The notes beneath the pieces are model-generated. The model was not told the DNA's origin. It was given only the letters and a program-made list of their open reading frames with translations, and ran no database searches. The translations under genes were made by a program, and so were the position numbers. A stretch of DNA of 64,000 bases from a virus. Location of the stretch: positions 1-64,000 of IMG/VR virus record IMGVR_UViG_3300043409_000928. The stretch is one strand, 5' to 3'. This document shows, piece after piece, positions 52,705-61,814 of this stretch. How positions within the stretch are numbered: the first letter of the stretch is position 1; each line of letters opens with the position of its first letter.

Positions 52705-53289
52705 TCACAGCCGTTTCAAATAATCTACTAGTGGATCGTCTTTACTAAATGATACCTGTATTCCTGCACGTATTCCAGTCATTCCTTCAACGCTGTGTAT
52801 ACAAGTATTATTAAGTAGATACCATTTTCCTACAGGGGTGGGCATACGATATACTTCTGTTAAGTCTCTATAATTGTGAAATACTACTTGTGTCAATTGA
52901 TCTGTGAAAGCTGGTAAATCTTTATATCTCCAATACACAATGTCGCCACCGGAATGTTCTGTGTTATATATTAATGTAAATTCTCTACTAGTATCTACAT
53001 GAGGTGGATAAAAATTCTTTGTACCATCAACTTCTACTCTACGAAACAGTATACTTTGAGGCAATACAGTAATATTAGAACGTATCCACTCGGCAAGATC
53101 TGATTGCATTACCAGCCTAGTTTCAATAGTAGGCGTAAAAATAACAGGCTGATCTCCTATAATAATTTGACGGCCGGGCCAGGTATATTTTGATCTAGAA
53201 ACAGAGACATCTGTTACTAGTTCAAGTGGCAAAGGAGTTAAATGCTCTAACACCTTACAAAAATACTTTGTAGGTACAATGTTAGACAT
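52705..53289 (-). CDS. 2OG-Fe(II) oxygenase-like protein, 194 aa
   Basis: His-x-Asp in YPPHVDTSREFTLIYN, a GGDIVYWRY middle and the distal His in TCIHSVEGMTGIRAGIQVSF with Arg. Paralogue of the 30413-30955 gene. Lies between the exonuclease and the head-gene block. Substrate unknown. Confidence 0.72.
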   Translation of the reverse strand: MSNIVPTKYFCKVLEHLTPLPLELVTDVSVSRSKYTWPGRQIIIGDQPVIFTPTIETRLVMQSDLAEWIRSNITVLPQSILFRRVEVDGTKNFYPPHVDTSREFTLIYNTEHSGGDIVYWRYKDLPAFTDQLTQVVFHNYRDLTEVYRMPTPVGKWYLLNNTCIHSVEGMTGIRAGIQVSFSKDDPLVDYLKRL

Positions 53290-53290
53290 T

Positions 53291-53329
53291 TTAAGTGATC
53301 CAACGCATATTGGGATCGCTAAAGTTTAC
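53291..53329 (-). pseudogene. Duplicated C-terminal fragment (VNFSDPNMRWIT)
   Basis: In the +1 frame after the stop of the next gene, VNFSDPNMR repeats the VNFGDPNMR block encoded at 53434-53460 (about 22 of 26 bases identical) and then stops. A remnant of a partial duplication or an alternative C-terminus. Confidence 0.45.
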
Positions 53330-53508
53330 CAGGCTCGGCAAGACCAATAACGGGCTTTCCATCTTGGTCCAGGATTTTCACAGTTGTGTCTTGCTCTAAA
53401 ACTCTTACGGCGGGCAGGATTACTTTTCTTGATACGCATATTAGGATCACCAAAGTTTACTTTGACCACTGTGCCTTTTTCGTTGCTAATTACCAAGCAA
53501 TGACCCAC
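53326..53508 (-). CDS. Basic small phage protein, 60 aa
   Basis: VVKVNFGDPNMRIKKSNPAR and RRKSFRARHNCENPGPRW then ARYWSCRAW. Strongly basic with conserved Cys and Trp. This signature recurs in head-related genes of large myoviruses as I recall. Overlaps the 3' end of the 115-aa gene by 19 nt. Possibly an internal head or core component. Confidence 0.7.
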   Translation of the reverse strand: MGHCLVISNEKGTVVKVNFGDPNMRIKKSNPARRKSFRARHNCENPGPRWKARYWSCRAW

Positions 53509-53837
53509 TGAAAAGTGGTTTGTGTAGTTGAGTTGGTTTGGCGATCAATTGTATAACCAAGGTCTGAAAAGTATTGAACTACCTTGTTCATTTGTAAAGT
53601 CTTTTGACGATCATCTCTTGCACCAGTCCAAGCATCAAAATATTCAGCGGCTGTGGCATATCCAACATCAGCGGCATTCTTGGCCATTGTACTTGTTGTT
53701 GCAACAATTACTTGAACTGCGCCGTCTGCTGACGCAAGTAAAACTTCTTCTTCTAGGTCGCGTATTTCGCGAAGAACAAAAATGTCCTGAAGCGCCTTGG
53801 TTCTAGCTTCGCTGGCTGTTAACATTATTCTACTCAT
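53490..53837 (-). CDS. Structural-type phage protein, 115 aa
   Basis: MSRIMLTASEARTKALQDIFVLREIRDLEEEVLLAS helical N-terminus, YATAAEYFDAW and a beta-like C-terminus ending QWVIAW. Position within the head and scaffold block suggests a virion or assembly protein. Start ATG overlaps the next stop. Confidence 0.68.
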   Translation of the reverse strand: MSRIMLTASEARTKALQDIFVLREIRDLEEEVLLASADGAVQVIVATTSTMAKNAADVGYATAAEYFDAWTGARDDRQKTLQMNKVVQYFSDLGYTIDRQTNSTTQTTFQWVIAW

Positions 53838-54175
53838 AATCCTAATTCCTTCTTAGCGGCCGCTGTTGCATCCTTGTTAATTTTTACTTTATTTTCTTCT
53901 GCTTTATCTTCAGTGTCTGCTGTTGGTATAGTGGTAAGCATGATTTCATTATTGTTTACATCAGCTACCAAATTGTTATTTTTTACTTTGAATGTGGAAA
54001 TAAGTCCACGAATAGCGTCAATCTGCCCGCTTGCACTAAAGCCCATCTTGTTTAAAGATTGTACTAAAGATTGCATAGGCATTTTTGCTACACCATCATT
54101 TTTGCCTTTAATTAAAAGCATCTTGATAGCGTTGGCAAAACTTTGATCTACACTAGACAGTTCAAGCAATATCAC
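53834..54175 (-). CDS. Head-block hypothetical protein, 113 aa
   Basis: SFANAIKMLLIKGKNDGVAKMPMQSL, GFSASGQIDAIRGLI and a Glu/Lys-rich, probably disordered tail. Overlaps the 209-aa gene by 14 nt. Unrecognised; probably a scaffold or core protein. Confidence 0.65.
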   Translation of the reverse strand: MILLELSSVDQSFANAIKMLLIKGKNDGVAKMPMQSLVQSLNKMGFSASGQIDAIRGLISTFKVKNNNLVADVNNNEIMLTTIPTADTEDKAEENKVKINKDATAAAKKELGL

Positions 54176-54791
54176 TCTTCATCTCCCTGCCAGTAGGTTC
54201 AGCTTCTGGGCCGGCGCTACTTGGGAAAATTGGAGCTTCGGCACCAGCTTCTTCACCAGGAACTGCTGGAGCAATTGCGGCACCGCCACTTGTCAATCCA
54301 GTAATAGCACTATCCAAACTGTCTTTGGTCTGTGTTAGTGTTTCAATTGCACCTTCCAATGCAGTCTTGACTGTTTGTGCGTATTGTTCACCTGCACCAT
54401 CACCAAAGCGAGCTTTGATTTGGTCTACTAGTGTGATCATATCGCTACCAAGCATGTCAGCTACATCTTCGATCATTCCTTGGAATTCGTTGTTCATTGC
54501 TTTGGCGGCAATAACTACTTCTGCTTGTTCTAGGTTGTCTTCGTCTAGATCTGCTTCAAAAATAACTGCACCAACATTGGCCAAATCTTCATAGACTTCC
54601 CTGTGTAAAATTGCACGAGCATAGGCTTCTCCGCCCTTACTTGATAATGTGTCAATTTCTTCGTTGATACGAGCCAATTCCTCACGCAAACGACGGCCAC
54701 CTAAGGTCTCGTCTACTACAATGCTTTCTTTGCGTAGGGCAGAACGAGCGGCTTTTGCCGTGTTAATTGTTGTGATATCATTAAATTTCAT
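54162..54791 (-). CDS. Scaffold/prohead-core-like protein, 209 aa
   Basis: Alpha-helical and acidic (RRLREELARINEEIDTLSSKG, EADLDEDNLEQAEVVIAAKAMNNEF), with an Ala/Pro-rich tail. The composition and genome position resemble T4-like prohead core proteins, but no specific motif proves it. Behind GGAGAAC; CTAAATAG box nearby. Confidence 0.6.
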   Translation of the reverse strand: MKFNDITTINTAKAARSALRKESIVVDETLGGRRLREELARINEEIDTLSSKGGEAYARAILHREVYEDLANVGAVIFEADLDEDNLEQAEVVIAAKAMNNEFQGMIEDVADMLGSDMITLVDQIKARFGDGAGEQYAQTVKTALEGAIETLTQTKDSLDSAITGLTSGGAAIAPAVPGEEAGAEAPIFPSSAGPEAEPTGREMKSDIA

Positions 54792-54811
54792 AATGTTCTC
54801 CAGTGATCTAT

Positions 54812-55078
54812 TTAGCGTCTTTTTTTGTTTAATCGCGTTACTCGCTTACTTAACGGATTATACTTTTTGGTTCTGCGTGTTTTCATAATAATTCTGCCGC
54901 GCATTCTTGCTTTTGTACGCTTAAACTGAATACGTTTTTTAATATCTATTTTTTTACTACAGCTACTAGCGGCACTTACAACTCGGCCTTTTCTACGACC
55001 AGAAGTACAACGTACTTTGCGCTTGATTTTTTTACCTCTGCGGGCCCAGACGATTTTGGCTTCTACTAGTATTTTCAT
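54812..55078 (-). CDS. Very basic protein, 88 aa
   Basis: Nearly a third Arg/Lys (VWARRGKKIKRKVRCTSGRRKGRVV, RTKARMRGRIIMKTRRTKKYNP). The composition points to DNA condensation inside the head or in the prohead core. Two conserved-type Cys. No family assigned. Confidence 0.7.
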   Translation of the reverse strand: MKILVEAKIVWARRGKKIKRKVRCTSGRRKGRVVSAASSCSKKIDIKKRIQFKRTKARMRGRIIMKTRRTKKYNPLSKRVTRLNKKRR

Positions 55079-55081
55079 TTA

Positions 55082-55369
55082 TTATTTTGGTAAATGTGTA
55101 ATTACATATCCCAATAGTGCAAGCAATCCTACAATAATTGTTGCGGTTGATGTTACCATTATTTTAAACTTTTCGTCTTTGGCATTGGATAATAAACTTT
55201 TGATTTCATTGCAACTTTTACGATTTTCGTCTTTGAAATTGCTAAAATCATCATGTAATCTGTTTATGCGTTCTTCAACCTGCTCAAATTTTTCTTCCAA
55301 TCTCGAATAGCGTTCAGCACACAACTCAACATGCAGTTCTAAGCTCGTAGATTCAATTTTACTCATCAC
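55082..55369 (-). CDS. Coiled-coil protein with C-terminal TM, 95 aa
   Basis: Long coiled coil (CAERYSRLEEKFEQVEERINRLHDDF) followed by a C-terminal transmembrane helix (IMVTSTATIIVGLLALLGYVI) and a short tail. This arrangement is seen in phage holin- or spanin-like proteins. Start at Met1 or Met2 cannot be decided. Confidence 0.65.
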   Translation of the reverse strand: MMSKIESTSLELHVELCAERYSRLEEKFEQVEERINRLHDDFSNFKDENRKSCNEIKSLLSNAKDEKFKIMVTSTATIIVGLLALLGYVITHLPK

Positions 55370-55479
55370 ACTCTTTCCATAGTTGTATTACACCCATTCT
55401 TATGAGTATAAATTTCAATCTGTAACGGAGCCTAGGTGAGTCGTTGTAACGGGTTTTTAATTATACTATATTTAGTCAA

Positions 55480-55890
55480 TTAGAAAGAATCGTAGCGTAT
55501 AAAAAACGTATTGGTTTTTCTTCCCTTGGTAATAATCTTGTCAGACAGCTTGGCAGTTTCTGCTAAACCAGTGGTCATAAGCTTACCTTCTGCATCGTCC
55601 CTAAGGGTGTCTTCGGTCATCTGGCCAATTGCACTGGTGATCCATTTCAAACACCATACTCGATGCGTTCCGCTATAATCCTTACCAAATAATCCATTGG
55701 TTAAGTCTTGGTCGTCAATTACTTCAACTCCAGCAAGTAAAGGTTGTCCCCTATTTGAAATAGTGTTCATAAGCTGTGCCAGATTATCTGAACTGGACGG
55801 ACCAATATCATACAATGTCCATACGCTGAAAAACTCTGGATCTGCTCCAAGGTGTGCCCCTGGAATCATGTAAGATTTTTTATCTGACAT
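55480..55890 (-). CDS. Structural-block hypothetical protein, 136 aa
   Basis: YMIPGAHLGADPEFFSVWTLYDIG start, DDQDLTNGLFGKDYSGTHRVWCLKW middle, and helical ending. Contacts the next gene at 55890 by an ATG overlap. No family recognised. Confidence 0.65.
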   Translation of the reverse strand: MSDKKSYMIPGAHLGADPEFFSVWTLYDIGPSSSDNLAQLMNTISNRGQPLLAGVEVIDDQDLTNGLFGKDYSGTHRVWCLKWITSAIGQMTEDTLRDDAEGKLMTTGLAETAKLSDKIITKGRKTNTFFIRYDSF

Positions 55891-56666
55891 TACGAAGATC
55901 TGACAAGTGCCTTGGCCAACATATGACCGGCGGCGGCCCCTACTCCTATTTTTGCCAGGGTTGAAAGAAAACCGTTGCCTGTTCGGGTTCCTGCTAGGCC
56001 TGCGCCGCCAACTGCGGCAAGTTCAGCATTGCCTACATCGGTCAATTCCATTCCCTTATTCTTTGACAGTAATTCAAGCACCGGCAGTAGTTCACTGCGC
56101 TTACCACGAAGTCTATAATACTGAAGTAACCTGGTGACGCACATGTGTTTTTGGTATGTGGTACCATTTTCCCAATCTGTGATTAATCTGCGTAGACTTT
56201 TATAGTTGCTGATATCAATGTTCATTTGTCCTTCTATGCGATACATCAACCGAATTGCAGTGGTTCTATCAAGAGTGCCTGTTGCAATTCCTCGCAAGAA
56301 GTCTTTGATCATTTTAGAATTTACTTTAATTTGATCGGATAAGACTTTATTTTGTTCTAGTGCTTTTAGTTGTGCCGCAGTCTTACTATTTGGATTAAGA
56401 ATGATATGCAGGCCCTGATATAAGTCAGTGCCACCAACTCTAGGAAGAGCAAAATTACCATACTGCAATGTTCTCTGTGCATAGTTTTGAGCAAATGGTG
56501 CTGTTTCAAATTCTTTGCTTAACATATAAAGTGTCAACAAGTTTAAAAATACACTATCTACTGCATCACGCAGAGTTAACTGAGATAGGTAGTTATTACG
56601 AAACATTTTGCTTTCGTTGCAGTTTTCTAAAATAAAACTAAAGCTTTCGTCTTTATTCTCTTCCAT
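55890..56666 (-). CDS. Structural-block hypothetical protein, 258 aa
   Basis: Alpha-helical with LRDAVDSVFLNLLTLYMLSKEF, GNFALPRVGGTDLYQGLHIIL and a C-terminal glycine-rich hydrophobic segment (KIGVGAAAGHMLAKALV). Follows the 1045-aa gene by 1 nt. Unrecognised. Confidence 0.65.
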   Translation of the reverse strand: MEENKDESFSFILENCNESKMFRNNYLSQLTLRDAVDSVFLNLLTLYMLSKEFETAPFAQNYAQRTLQYGNFALPRVGGTDLYQGLHIILNPNSKTAAQLKALEQNKVLSDQIKVNSKMIKDFLRGIATGTLDRTTAIRLMYRIEGQMNIDISNYKSLRRLITDWENGTTYQKHMCVTRLLQYYRLRGKRSELLPVLELLSKNKGMELTDVGNAELAAVGGAGLAGTRTGNGFLSTLAKIGVGAAAGHMLAKALVRSS

Positions 56667-56667
56667 A

Positions 56668-59600
56668 TTATACCTTTTTCATAAACACGGGCCTGTTGAC
56701 TATCTTGATCTTGCCGTGTGGTGTATCTGCAACAAAGCCTTCGTGCCCTGGTTCGTCTCTTACACTTGCTACTACTGAATTATTTTCGCTTGCGTGATTA
56801 TCAAGTTGACTCTTTAGCATGTATTTTAAATTAACAATAGCATTGGCCAATTTAAATACAGCATCAAATCCTGCTTTGTTCTTGATCAAGTGGTCACTTA
56901 CATTTTGCAACTTGGAAGCTGTCAACTTGCTGTCTGGGCTTTGCAACCAATCAGTAAACTCTTTTTGTGTCAGCCCGTTTTCACCTCTGTATGCTTTGGC
57001 ATTTAGGAAGCTTTTAAATATGTCTGGCAAATTAGAAATCTTCATTGAGCTCATTGACATGTTATCCAATAACTTGTCAATTGACGGTCCTTTGGCAGTG
57101 ATAAACTGTTTGACTTTTTCTACTTCATTGGCTGGCAATACAAACGAACCTGTGCTAATTTGCATTACTGGACTTAGAACTACCAATCCTGGACTTGACT
57201 TTAATGTTTCAATTTCTGCTGGCGTCAGTGCTCTTGGCTCTTCTTCACTCTTATCGCTAAAATAGCTATGAACTACAATACCAGCTTGACTCTTAGAAAT
57301 TTTCTTGCCCAAGTCGCTACTGGCATCAACTGTGTATTTTACCTTTAACGGCTGGATGTCAATTACACCGTCATGCACCTGTGGGGTGTTCATCCACATG
57401 ATGTCACCTTGGATAAATCCACGGAATCTAGAAGGAACAATCTTTTCCAGCATTGGATATAGTCTGGCCAACTGAGTTGAATACTCTAGACGACCTGGTT
57501 GATCTGGCTTGCGATCAAAAATCATATCCCTAAACATTTTAGTACTTCTTGCCATACCATCATATTTCTTGGCACCAAAGCCCGACTTGTCAGTCATGAT
57601 AAAACCTTGGTCATCCCGTCCAAATATGATTGCTGGTGTGCCGTCCCATTTAACTGAGTTAACGCTGGGATTGTGTGCGGCATGTATGATTGCTTCTACT
57701 GCTCGCGTTGCTCCAGCAGATCCTTCTTCAAATACTAGATCTTCAGGATGGTCAATACGAGCCTTGGCTTCAGTTAGCATATTAATCTTAGAGTTTAAAA
57801 TTCTTCTGCTTTCTGTTTTAGTTTCTGCCTGCTGAACAATTTGTGCAATCTGTTGTTTCACTGCATCTGGTAGATCTTGTCCACTCTTTTTAATGTTTGC
57901 GTACACACTTGTCATTAGGTCTACATCAGCAAATACACTTGGATTTGTTGTTGGAGTTGCCGGTGCTGTTGGCTCAGTAGGTTCTGTGGTTGCAGTAGGT
58001 TCCGTCGTAGTCGTTGTTGTTGCAGTAGGTTCTATTGTCGTAGTTGTTGCAGTATCAGGTGCAGTATCAGGTGCAGTATCAGGTGTAGTTGGTTTTGCTG
58101 GAGCAGTAGTTGGTGCCGCAGGAGCAATTTTTAATGTATCGTATGTTGCTTTGACAACACCTTTTTCCACGCCCTGCTGTTGCAAGAAGTCGGAAATATC
58201 ATCACTGTCCATTGGACTACCAGCCTTAACCCATGCCTGTTGTAATTTATCAGCAGTTATTTTGTTAGTTAAGTTTCCACCTGTAACTGCAAGCTTTTGC
58301 AATACCTTGGTAGCACCCTTTTGTATTTGGGTAAGCATACCTGGCTCTTCGTAGATGTACTGAACTGCTTCAAATACTGCACGTTGTTGACCGCGCATCA
58401 ATCGTTTGCCTTCGAGAGTAAACAATCGTTTAGCATTGTCTTTGTCTATAAACAACTGATGCATTTTTGTTGAAGTATCGCGCTGAATGTTATTCAGCCT
58501 ATCAGTAGACGGATCGTCAATAATCCTATTAAATAATCCACCACCGATAATTTTCCACTCTTTTCCTTCTTCGCCTGTCCACTGAGCATTGCTTGGTTCA
58601 CCCTTGGCGCCAAATTGTACAATGTCACCAACCTGTCGATTACCTGGACCACTTTGTACTTTGTCTGCATCTGTGTCTAGTGTAGTACCTTTTGGTTCTT
58701 CAGCGGCTGACTTATCATCTTTACCGGGCATTGCACTTGCGCCTGCGGCTACACCTTGTGCCAATGCTATTATTGCATCACCAACTTGGTTCATGCCATC
58801 TCTAACTGTATCGTAAGTTGTGAATGCTACCTCAGTTGAGTCACCAAGAGCTTTCTGAACTATATCAGCATATTGTTGAGTTGATAATTCTGCCAATTTG
58901 GAATTAAATGCTTGTAATGCCATTGCGGCATCTGCTCCATTACCGCCCGGGGGAACTGCATCATAAAATGCGGACTTCAACCCATCAAGTTGTGTGTAGT
59001 CGGCTTTTAACATTGGCATGTCTGTTACATTGATATACTGAGTATTGTTAACAGTTACATCCATTTTAACATTGCCAACTACATCATTAATTGCTGTTAT
59101 GTTAGTAGTAATTCCAATTAAGTCTGCAATCTGGTCTGCTACTGCAATGACTGCATCTTTAACTAGCTCAAATGCTTTACCTGTTAACCAAGTAATAGCG
59201 GCTGTCTTGAGTCCTCGTCCAATTGCTGTAGACAACTTTTCGCCCTTGACCAAATCAAGGCTGGCCCGTAGTGTAAATGCTACTAGTGTGCCTGCGGCTG
59301 GACTACCTGCGATACTTGCAATCACAGTTAACAGGCCAATGATTGCGGCAGTTGTGCCTGGATTTTCTTTGGCGGCACCTGCTAGGGCATTGATGCCCAT
59401 CATAACTTTGCTGTTGTCCCCTAGCTTGCCTTTGATATCTCGTTTTAACTGTTCAAACTTTTGATCAAATGCAACTACTACTTTGGTATCTTGTAGCCAT
59501 ACTCCAACTTGATCAATAATTTTATTTGCTTCCTTGGCAACATCCACGCCCTTACCAATTAAGGTACGATTGTTACCACTGGCTGATGCACTTTGTTCTA

Positions 59601-59805
59601 CGCCTTGGAAAATTTGATTCACTTGATCCTGTGATAGAACTGCTTCTATCAATGGCGTAAACTCTTTATAAATTCTGTTTACTACATATGACTGTTCTGC
59701 TGTAAGCCCACTAACTGACTCAGCAAGGATTGCCCTACTATTAGCCAATGCTTCTGTAAGACTCTTCTTCCTAGCGGTCATTTGGTTAACTTCTTTAATT
59801 TTCAT
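56668..59805 (-). CDS. Large structural protein with ligase-like nucleotidyltransferase domain, 1045 aa
   Basis: Residues 1-560 are a helical and hydrophobic structural region, followed by a Thr/Pro/Ala low-complexity linker (about 580-640). Residues 690-900 resemble the adenylation core of DNA/RNA ligases: NSVKWDGTPAIIFGRD with Lys719 in KWDG, RLEYSTQLARL and GFIQGDIMW, with KVKYTVD later. This matches phage proteins recalled as DUF6267. Fusion of a ligase core to a virion-type protein is odd. Start may be the Met at residue 9. Confidence 0.75.
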   Translation of the reverse strand: MKIKEVNQMTARKKSLTEALANSRAILAESVSGLTAEQSYVVNRIYKEFTPLIEAVLSQDQVNQIFQGVEQSASASGNNRTLIGKGVDVAKEANKIIDQVGVWLQDTKVVVAFDQKFEQLKRDIKGKLGDNSKVMMGINALAGAAKENPGTTAAIIGLLTVIASIAGSPAAGTLVAFTLRASLDLVKGEKLSTAIGRGLKTAAITWLTGKAFELVKDAVIAVADQIADLIGITTNITAINDVVGNVKMDVTVNNTQYINVTDMPMLKADYTQLDGLKSAFYDAVPPGGNGADAAMALQAFNSKLAELSTQQYADIVQKALGDSTEVAFTTYDTVRDGMNQVGDAIIALAQGVAAGASAMPGKDDKSAAEEPKGTTLDTDADKVQSGPGNRQVGDIVQFGAKGEPSNAQWTGEEGKEWKIIGGGLFNRIIDDPSTDRLNNIQRDTSTKMHQLFIDKDNAKRLFTLEGKRLMRGQQRAVFEAVQYIYEEPGMLTQIQKGATKVLQKLAVTGGNLTNKITADKLQQAWVKAGSPMDSDDISDFLQQQGVEKGVVKATYDTLKIAPAAPTTAPAKPTTPDTAPDTAPDTATTTTIEPTATTTTTTEPTATTEPTEPTAPATPTTNPSVFADVDLMTSVYANIKKSGQDLPDAVKQQIAQIVQQAETKTESRRILNSKINMLTEAKARIDHPEDLVFEEGSAGATRAVEAIIHAAHNPSVNSVKWDGTPAIIFGRDDQGFIMTDKSGFGAKKYDGMARSTKMFRDMIFDRKPDQPGRLEYSTQLARLYPMLEKIVPSRFRGFIQGDIMWMNTPQVHDGVIDIQPLKVKYTVDASSDLGKKISKSQAGIVVHSYFSDKSEEEPRALTPAEIETLKSSPGLVVLSPVMQISTGSFVLPANEVEKVKQFITAKGPSIDKLLDNMSMSSMKISNLPDIFKSFLNAKAYRGENGLTQKEFTDWLQSPDSKLTASKLQNVSDHLIKNKAGFDAVFKLANAIVNLKYMLKSQLDNHASENNSVVASVRDEPGHEGFVADTPHGKIKIVNRPVFMKKV

Positions 59806-61076
59806 CTTGTCATTTCCTTGAATAACGCTAGGAGTTTTGGATTATCTGCAAGGGTGCCGCCTGCGTCAGTAAACTTTTTCCATTCTGTACCAAATGCGGC
59901 TGGTTCCATTAATTGTGTATTTGCAAAAATCTGTTTATTGGCTTCTGGGCTTGCACCTGGTAACGGTGCATTAGTGCCCGGCTTGCCACCTGCGGTAGTA
60001 GCCGTGGCGGCTGTTGTTGCTGTAGTTGTAGTAGCTGTTGCGGCATCTTTCTCACCACCTACATCAGTTGATGCTGGGGAGCCGCCACCTACTTTCAATG
60101 ACTGGCTTTGTTTGTCAAATGCTATTGACCAGTCAACTACCAATTGTACACTGGCCTTTGGTCTACCAGTTTTGGCCACTTCTGCAAACGCAAGGGTAAG
60201 AAATGCCTTGAACATTCCCTGGATGGCTTCAGCCACCTGTTTTACCTTTTCTTCTACTACTGTGGTATCAGTTGAAGGATTATGCGACACTAGGAATATT
60301 TTTAAATTTCCCGGAGACACCAATTGTGGTGTATTCTGTACCAATGCTTCTAGCTTGGCTGATGGTAAATTTGCATACTTGTCTTTGATTGCTTTTGTAA
60401 TGCTAACAAAAACTAAGTTTTCAATATTGTCTTTGTAATTTTGATCTGGTGACAGGCCGCTGGTTGGATCTAATAATAGTTCTGTTACTTGTGAGCTAAA
60501 CTGTTCAAAGCTTTGCTTAACAGTCTCATCTGCTTTAAATGGGGTATTGTTTAGATCTTGCCCTTCAGACAGTACCATTGCTGATGCAATGCAAAGTGAT
60601 ATACTATCTATAGCTTGATCAAATTTTAAATTTGGTAATTGCTCTGGTGCTTCACCGTTTTGTGCAACTTGAACAATCACATCTAACAACTGGTTTATAC
60701 CACCGCCTGCAATTTGTACCACTGATTGCTTGTTCTTTTGCATGTACTCAATTATCTGGTCTGCACTAATTGGTGTATTGTCTGCTTTGGAAACATTTTG
60801 TGCCGCAGTTAATGCCAACTTAATAATTGCTGAAAAAGGTACAGGGGATTTGCCTTGCTGTACTGACATATAGGTATTGCCCAGGGCCTTACGAAGTTCT
60901 CCACCAAATCCATTTTTAATGGAATCTGCAAGTTTTTTCATTGCGGCGCCTTGGCCTTGAAGACTTCTAATAAAACCAGTGATACCATCTCCGCCGCTTG
61001 CGGCCTGTGCAGAAGCTATCAGATTATCTAAAAATCCTTCTTCAAGTTGAATCTTTTTTATTTCATTAACTTTCAC
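59802..61076 (-). CDS. Structural-block protein with disordered linker, 424 aa
   Basis: EIKKIQLEEGFLDNLIASAQA start, a helical half, then a Thr/Ala tract (about residues 340-380) and a C-terminal ANKQIFANTQLMEPAAFGTEW helical end. Starts at an ATGA overlap with the 83-aa gene upstream. Low-complexity linkers are shared with the 1045-aa neighbour. Probably virion-associated; function unknown. Confidence 0.65.
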   Translation of the reverse strand: MKVNEIKKIQLEEGFLDNLIASAQAASGGDGITGFIRSLQGQGAAMKKLADSIKNGFGGELRKALGNTYMSVQQGKSPVPFSAIIKLALTAAQNVSKADNTPISADQIIEYMQKNKQSVVQIAGGGINQLLDVIVQVAQNGEAPEQLPNLKFDQAIDSISLCIASAMVLSEGQDLNNTPFKADETVKQSFEQFSSQVTELLLDPTSGLSPDQNYKDNIENLVFVSITKAIKDKYANLPSAKLEALVQNTPQLVSPGNLKIFLVSHNPSTDTTVVEEKVKQVAEAIQGMFKAFLTLAFAEVAKTGRPKASVQLVVDWSIAFDKQSQSLKVGGGSPASTDVGGEKDAATATTTTATTAATATTAGGKPGTNAPLPGASPEANKQIFANTQLMEPAAFGTEWKKFTDAGGTLADNPKLLALFKEMTR

Positions 61077-61324
61077 TGTTCGCGTTCCTTAATGGCTCTG
61101 ATGCCGCGAGTAAACTTCGCAATATCTCCGTTTTTAATAGCCAACTGCAATCGTCGGATTAGTTCCTCAGATTGATGCTGTGGATAGTTCTGTTCAATTA
61201 CTTCCATTAGGTTAACAATACGGGCAATGGCTTGCACAGCCAGGCCTTCAACAATCAAATTCTTGTCTTGTTTAGGTACTAGCCCTGTAATTTCGTCTAA
61301 TATACTACGAGTGTGTTTACGCAT
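61073..61324 (-). CDS. Helical hypothetical protein, 83 aa
   Basis: All-alpha (LAVQAIARIVNLMEVIEQNYPQH, ELIRRLQLAIKNGDIAKFTRG). CATAAATA lies 9 nt before the start. Heads the large structural operon. Unrecognised. Confidence 0.65.
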   Translation of the reverse strand: MRKHTRSILDEITGLVPKQDKNLIVEGLAVQAIARIVNLMEVIEQNYPQHQSEELIRRLQLAIKNGDIAKFTRGIRAIKEREQ

Positions 61325-61333
61325 GATCGTTGT

Positions 61334-61341
61334 TATTTATG
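61334..61341 (-). promoter_or_regulatory. Late promoter-like box
   Basis: CATAAATA at the start of the structural operon, 9 nt upstream of the ATG at 61324. Confidence 0.4.
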
Positions 61342-61370
61342 CTAAATAATGTTAATAGGAGATTGTACAA

Positions 61371-61814
61371 ATGCAATTATCGCCAAGTGCCCAAGAGTTA
61401 AGAGACTTATCCAACCGTATTGCTCGCATAACCGAGTATAATACGCAAGATGATACAAATGAACCAGATGTAGACATTACGCCTACTGATTTATCACGTT
61501 TAAAAATAGCATTACGACCCCTTGTAAGCGATGATTTGCAAAGTCGCTTTATGCAGGTGCTAAACAAAATGGTTAGCGGACAACCAGTCACCTTTTCTGA
61601 AAGTAAACTTTTAACTTCTGCATTTATTAGTATGGCTGACATTATTTCAGGCGATAACTCTTTAATTTCGCGCTTACGCAAAGACATTCGTGATTACAAT
61701 GACCAGCATGACGCAGATAGCGAAGAAGATATTGCGGCTGATGTTTCTCCGGACATGTCTTTTGATGCTTCCGCAGACGAAGAATTACCAAAAGACAACC
61801 GCGAACTAAAGTGA
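61371..61814 (+). CDS. Acidic hypothetical protein, 147 aa
   Basis: QLSPSAQELRDLSNRIARITEYN helical start, a middle helical domain (LQSRFMQVLNKMVSGQPVTF), and a very acidic, probably disordered C-terminus (ADSEEDIAADVSPDMSFDASADEELP). TAGGAGATTG precedes the ATG. Convergent with the helicase gene at 1 nt. Function unknown. Confidence 0.72.
   Translation: MQLSPSAQELRDLSNRIARITEYNTQDDTNEPDVDITPTDLSRLKIALRPLVSDDLQSRFMQVLNKMVSGQPVTFSESKLLTSAFISMADIISGDNSLISRLRKDIRDYNDQHDADSEEDIAADVSPDMSFDASADEELPKDNRELK

Noticed and set aside
57893-58354. Plus-strand 153-codon ORF
   Set aside because: Shadow of the Thr/Pro low-complexity linker of the 1045-aa gene; a Val/Gly-only repetitive translation.
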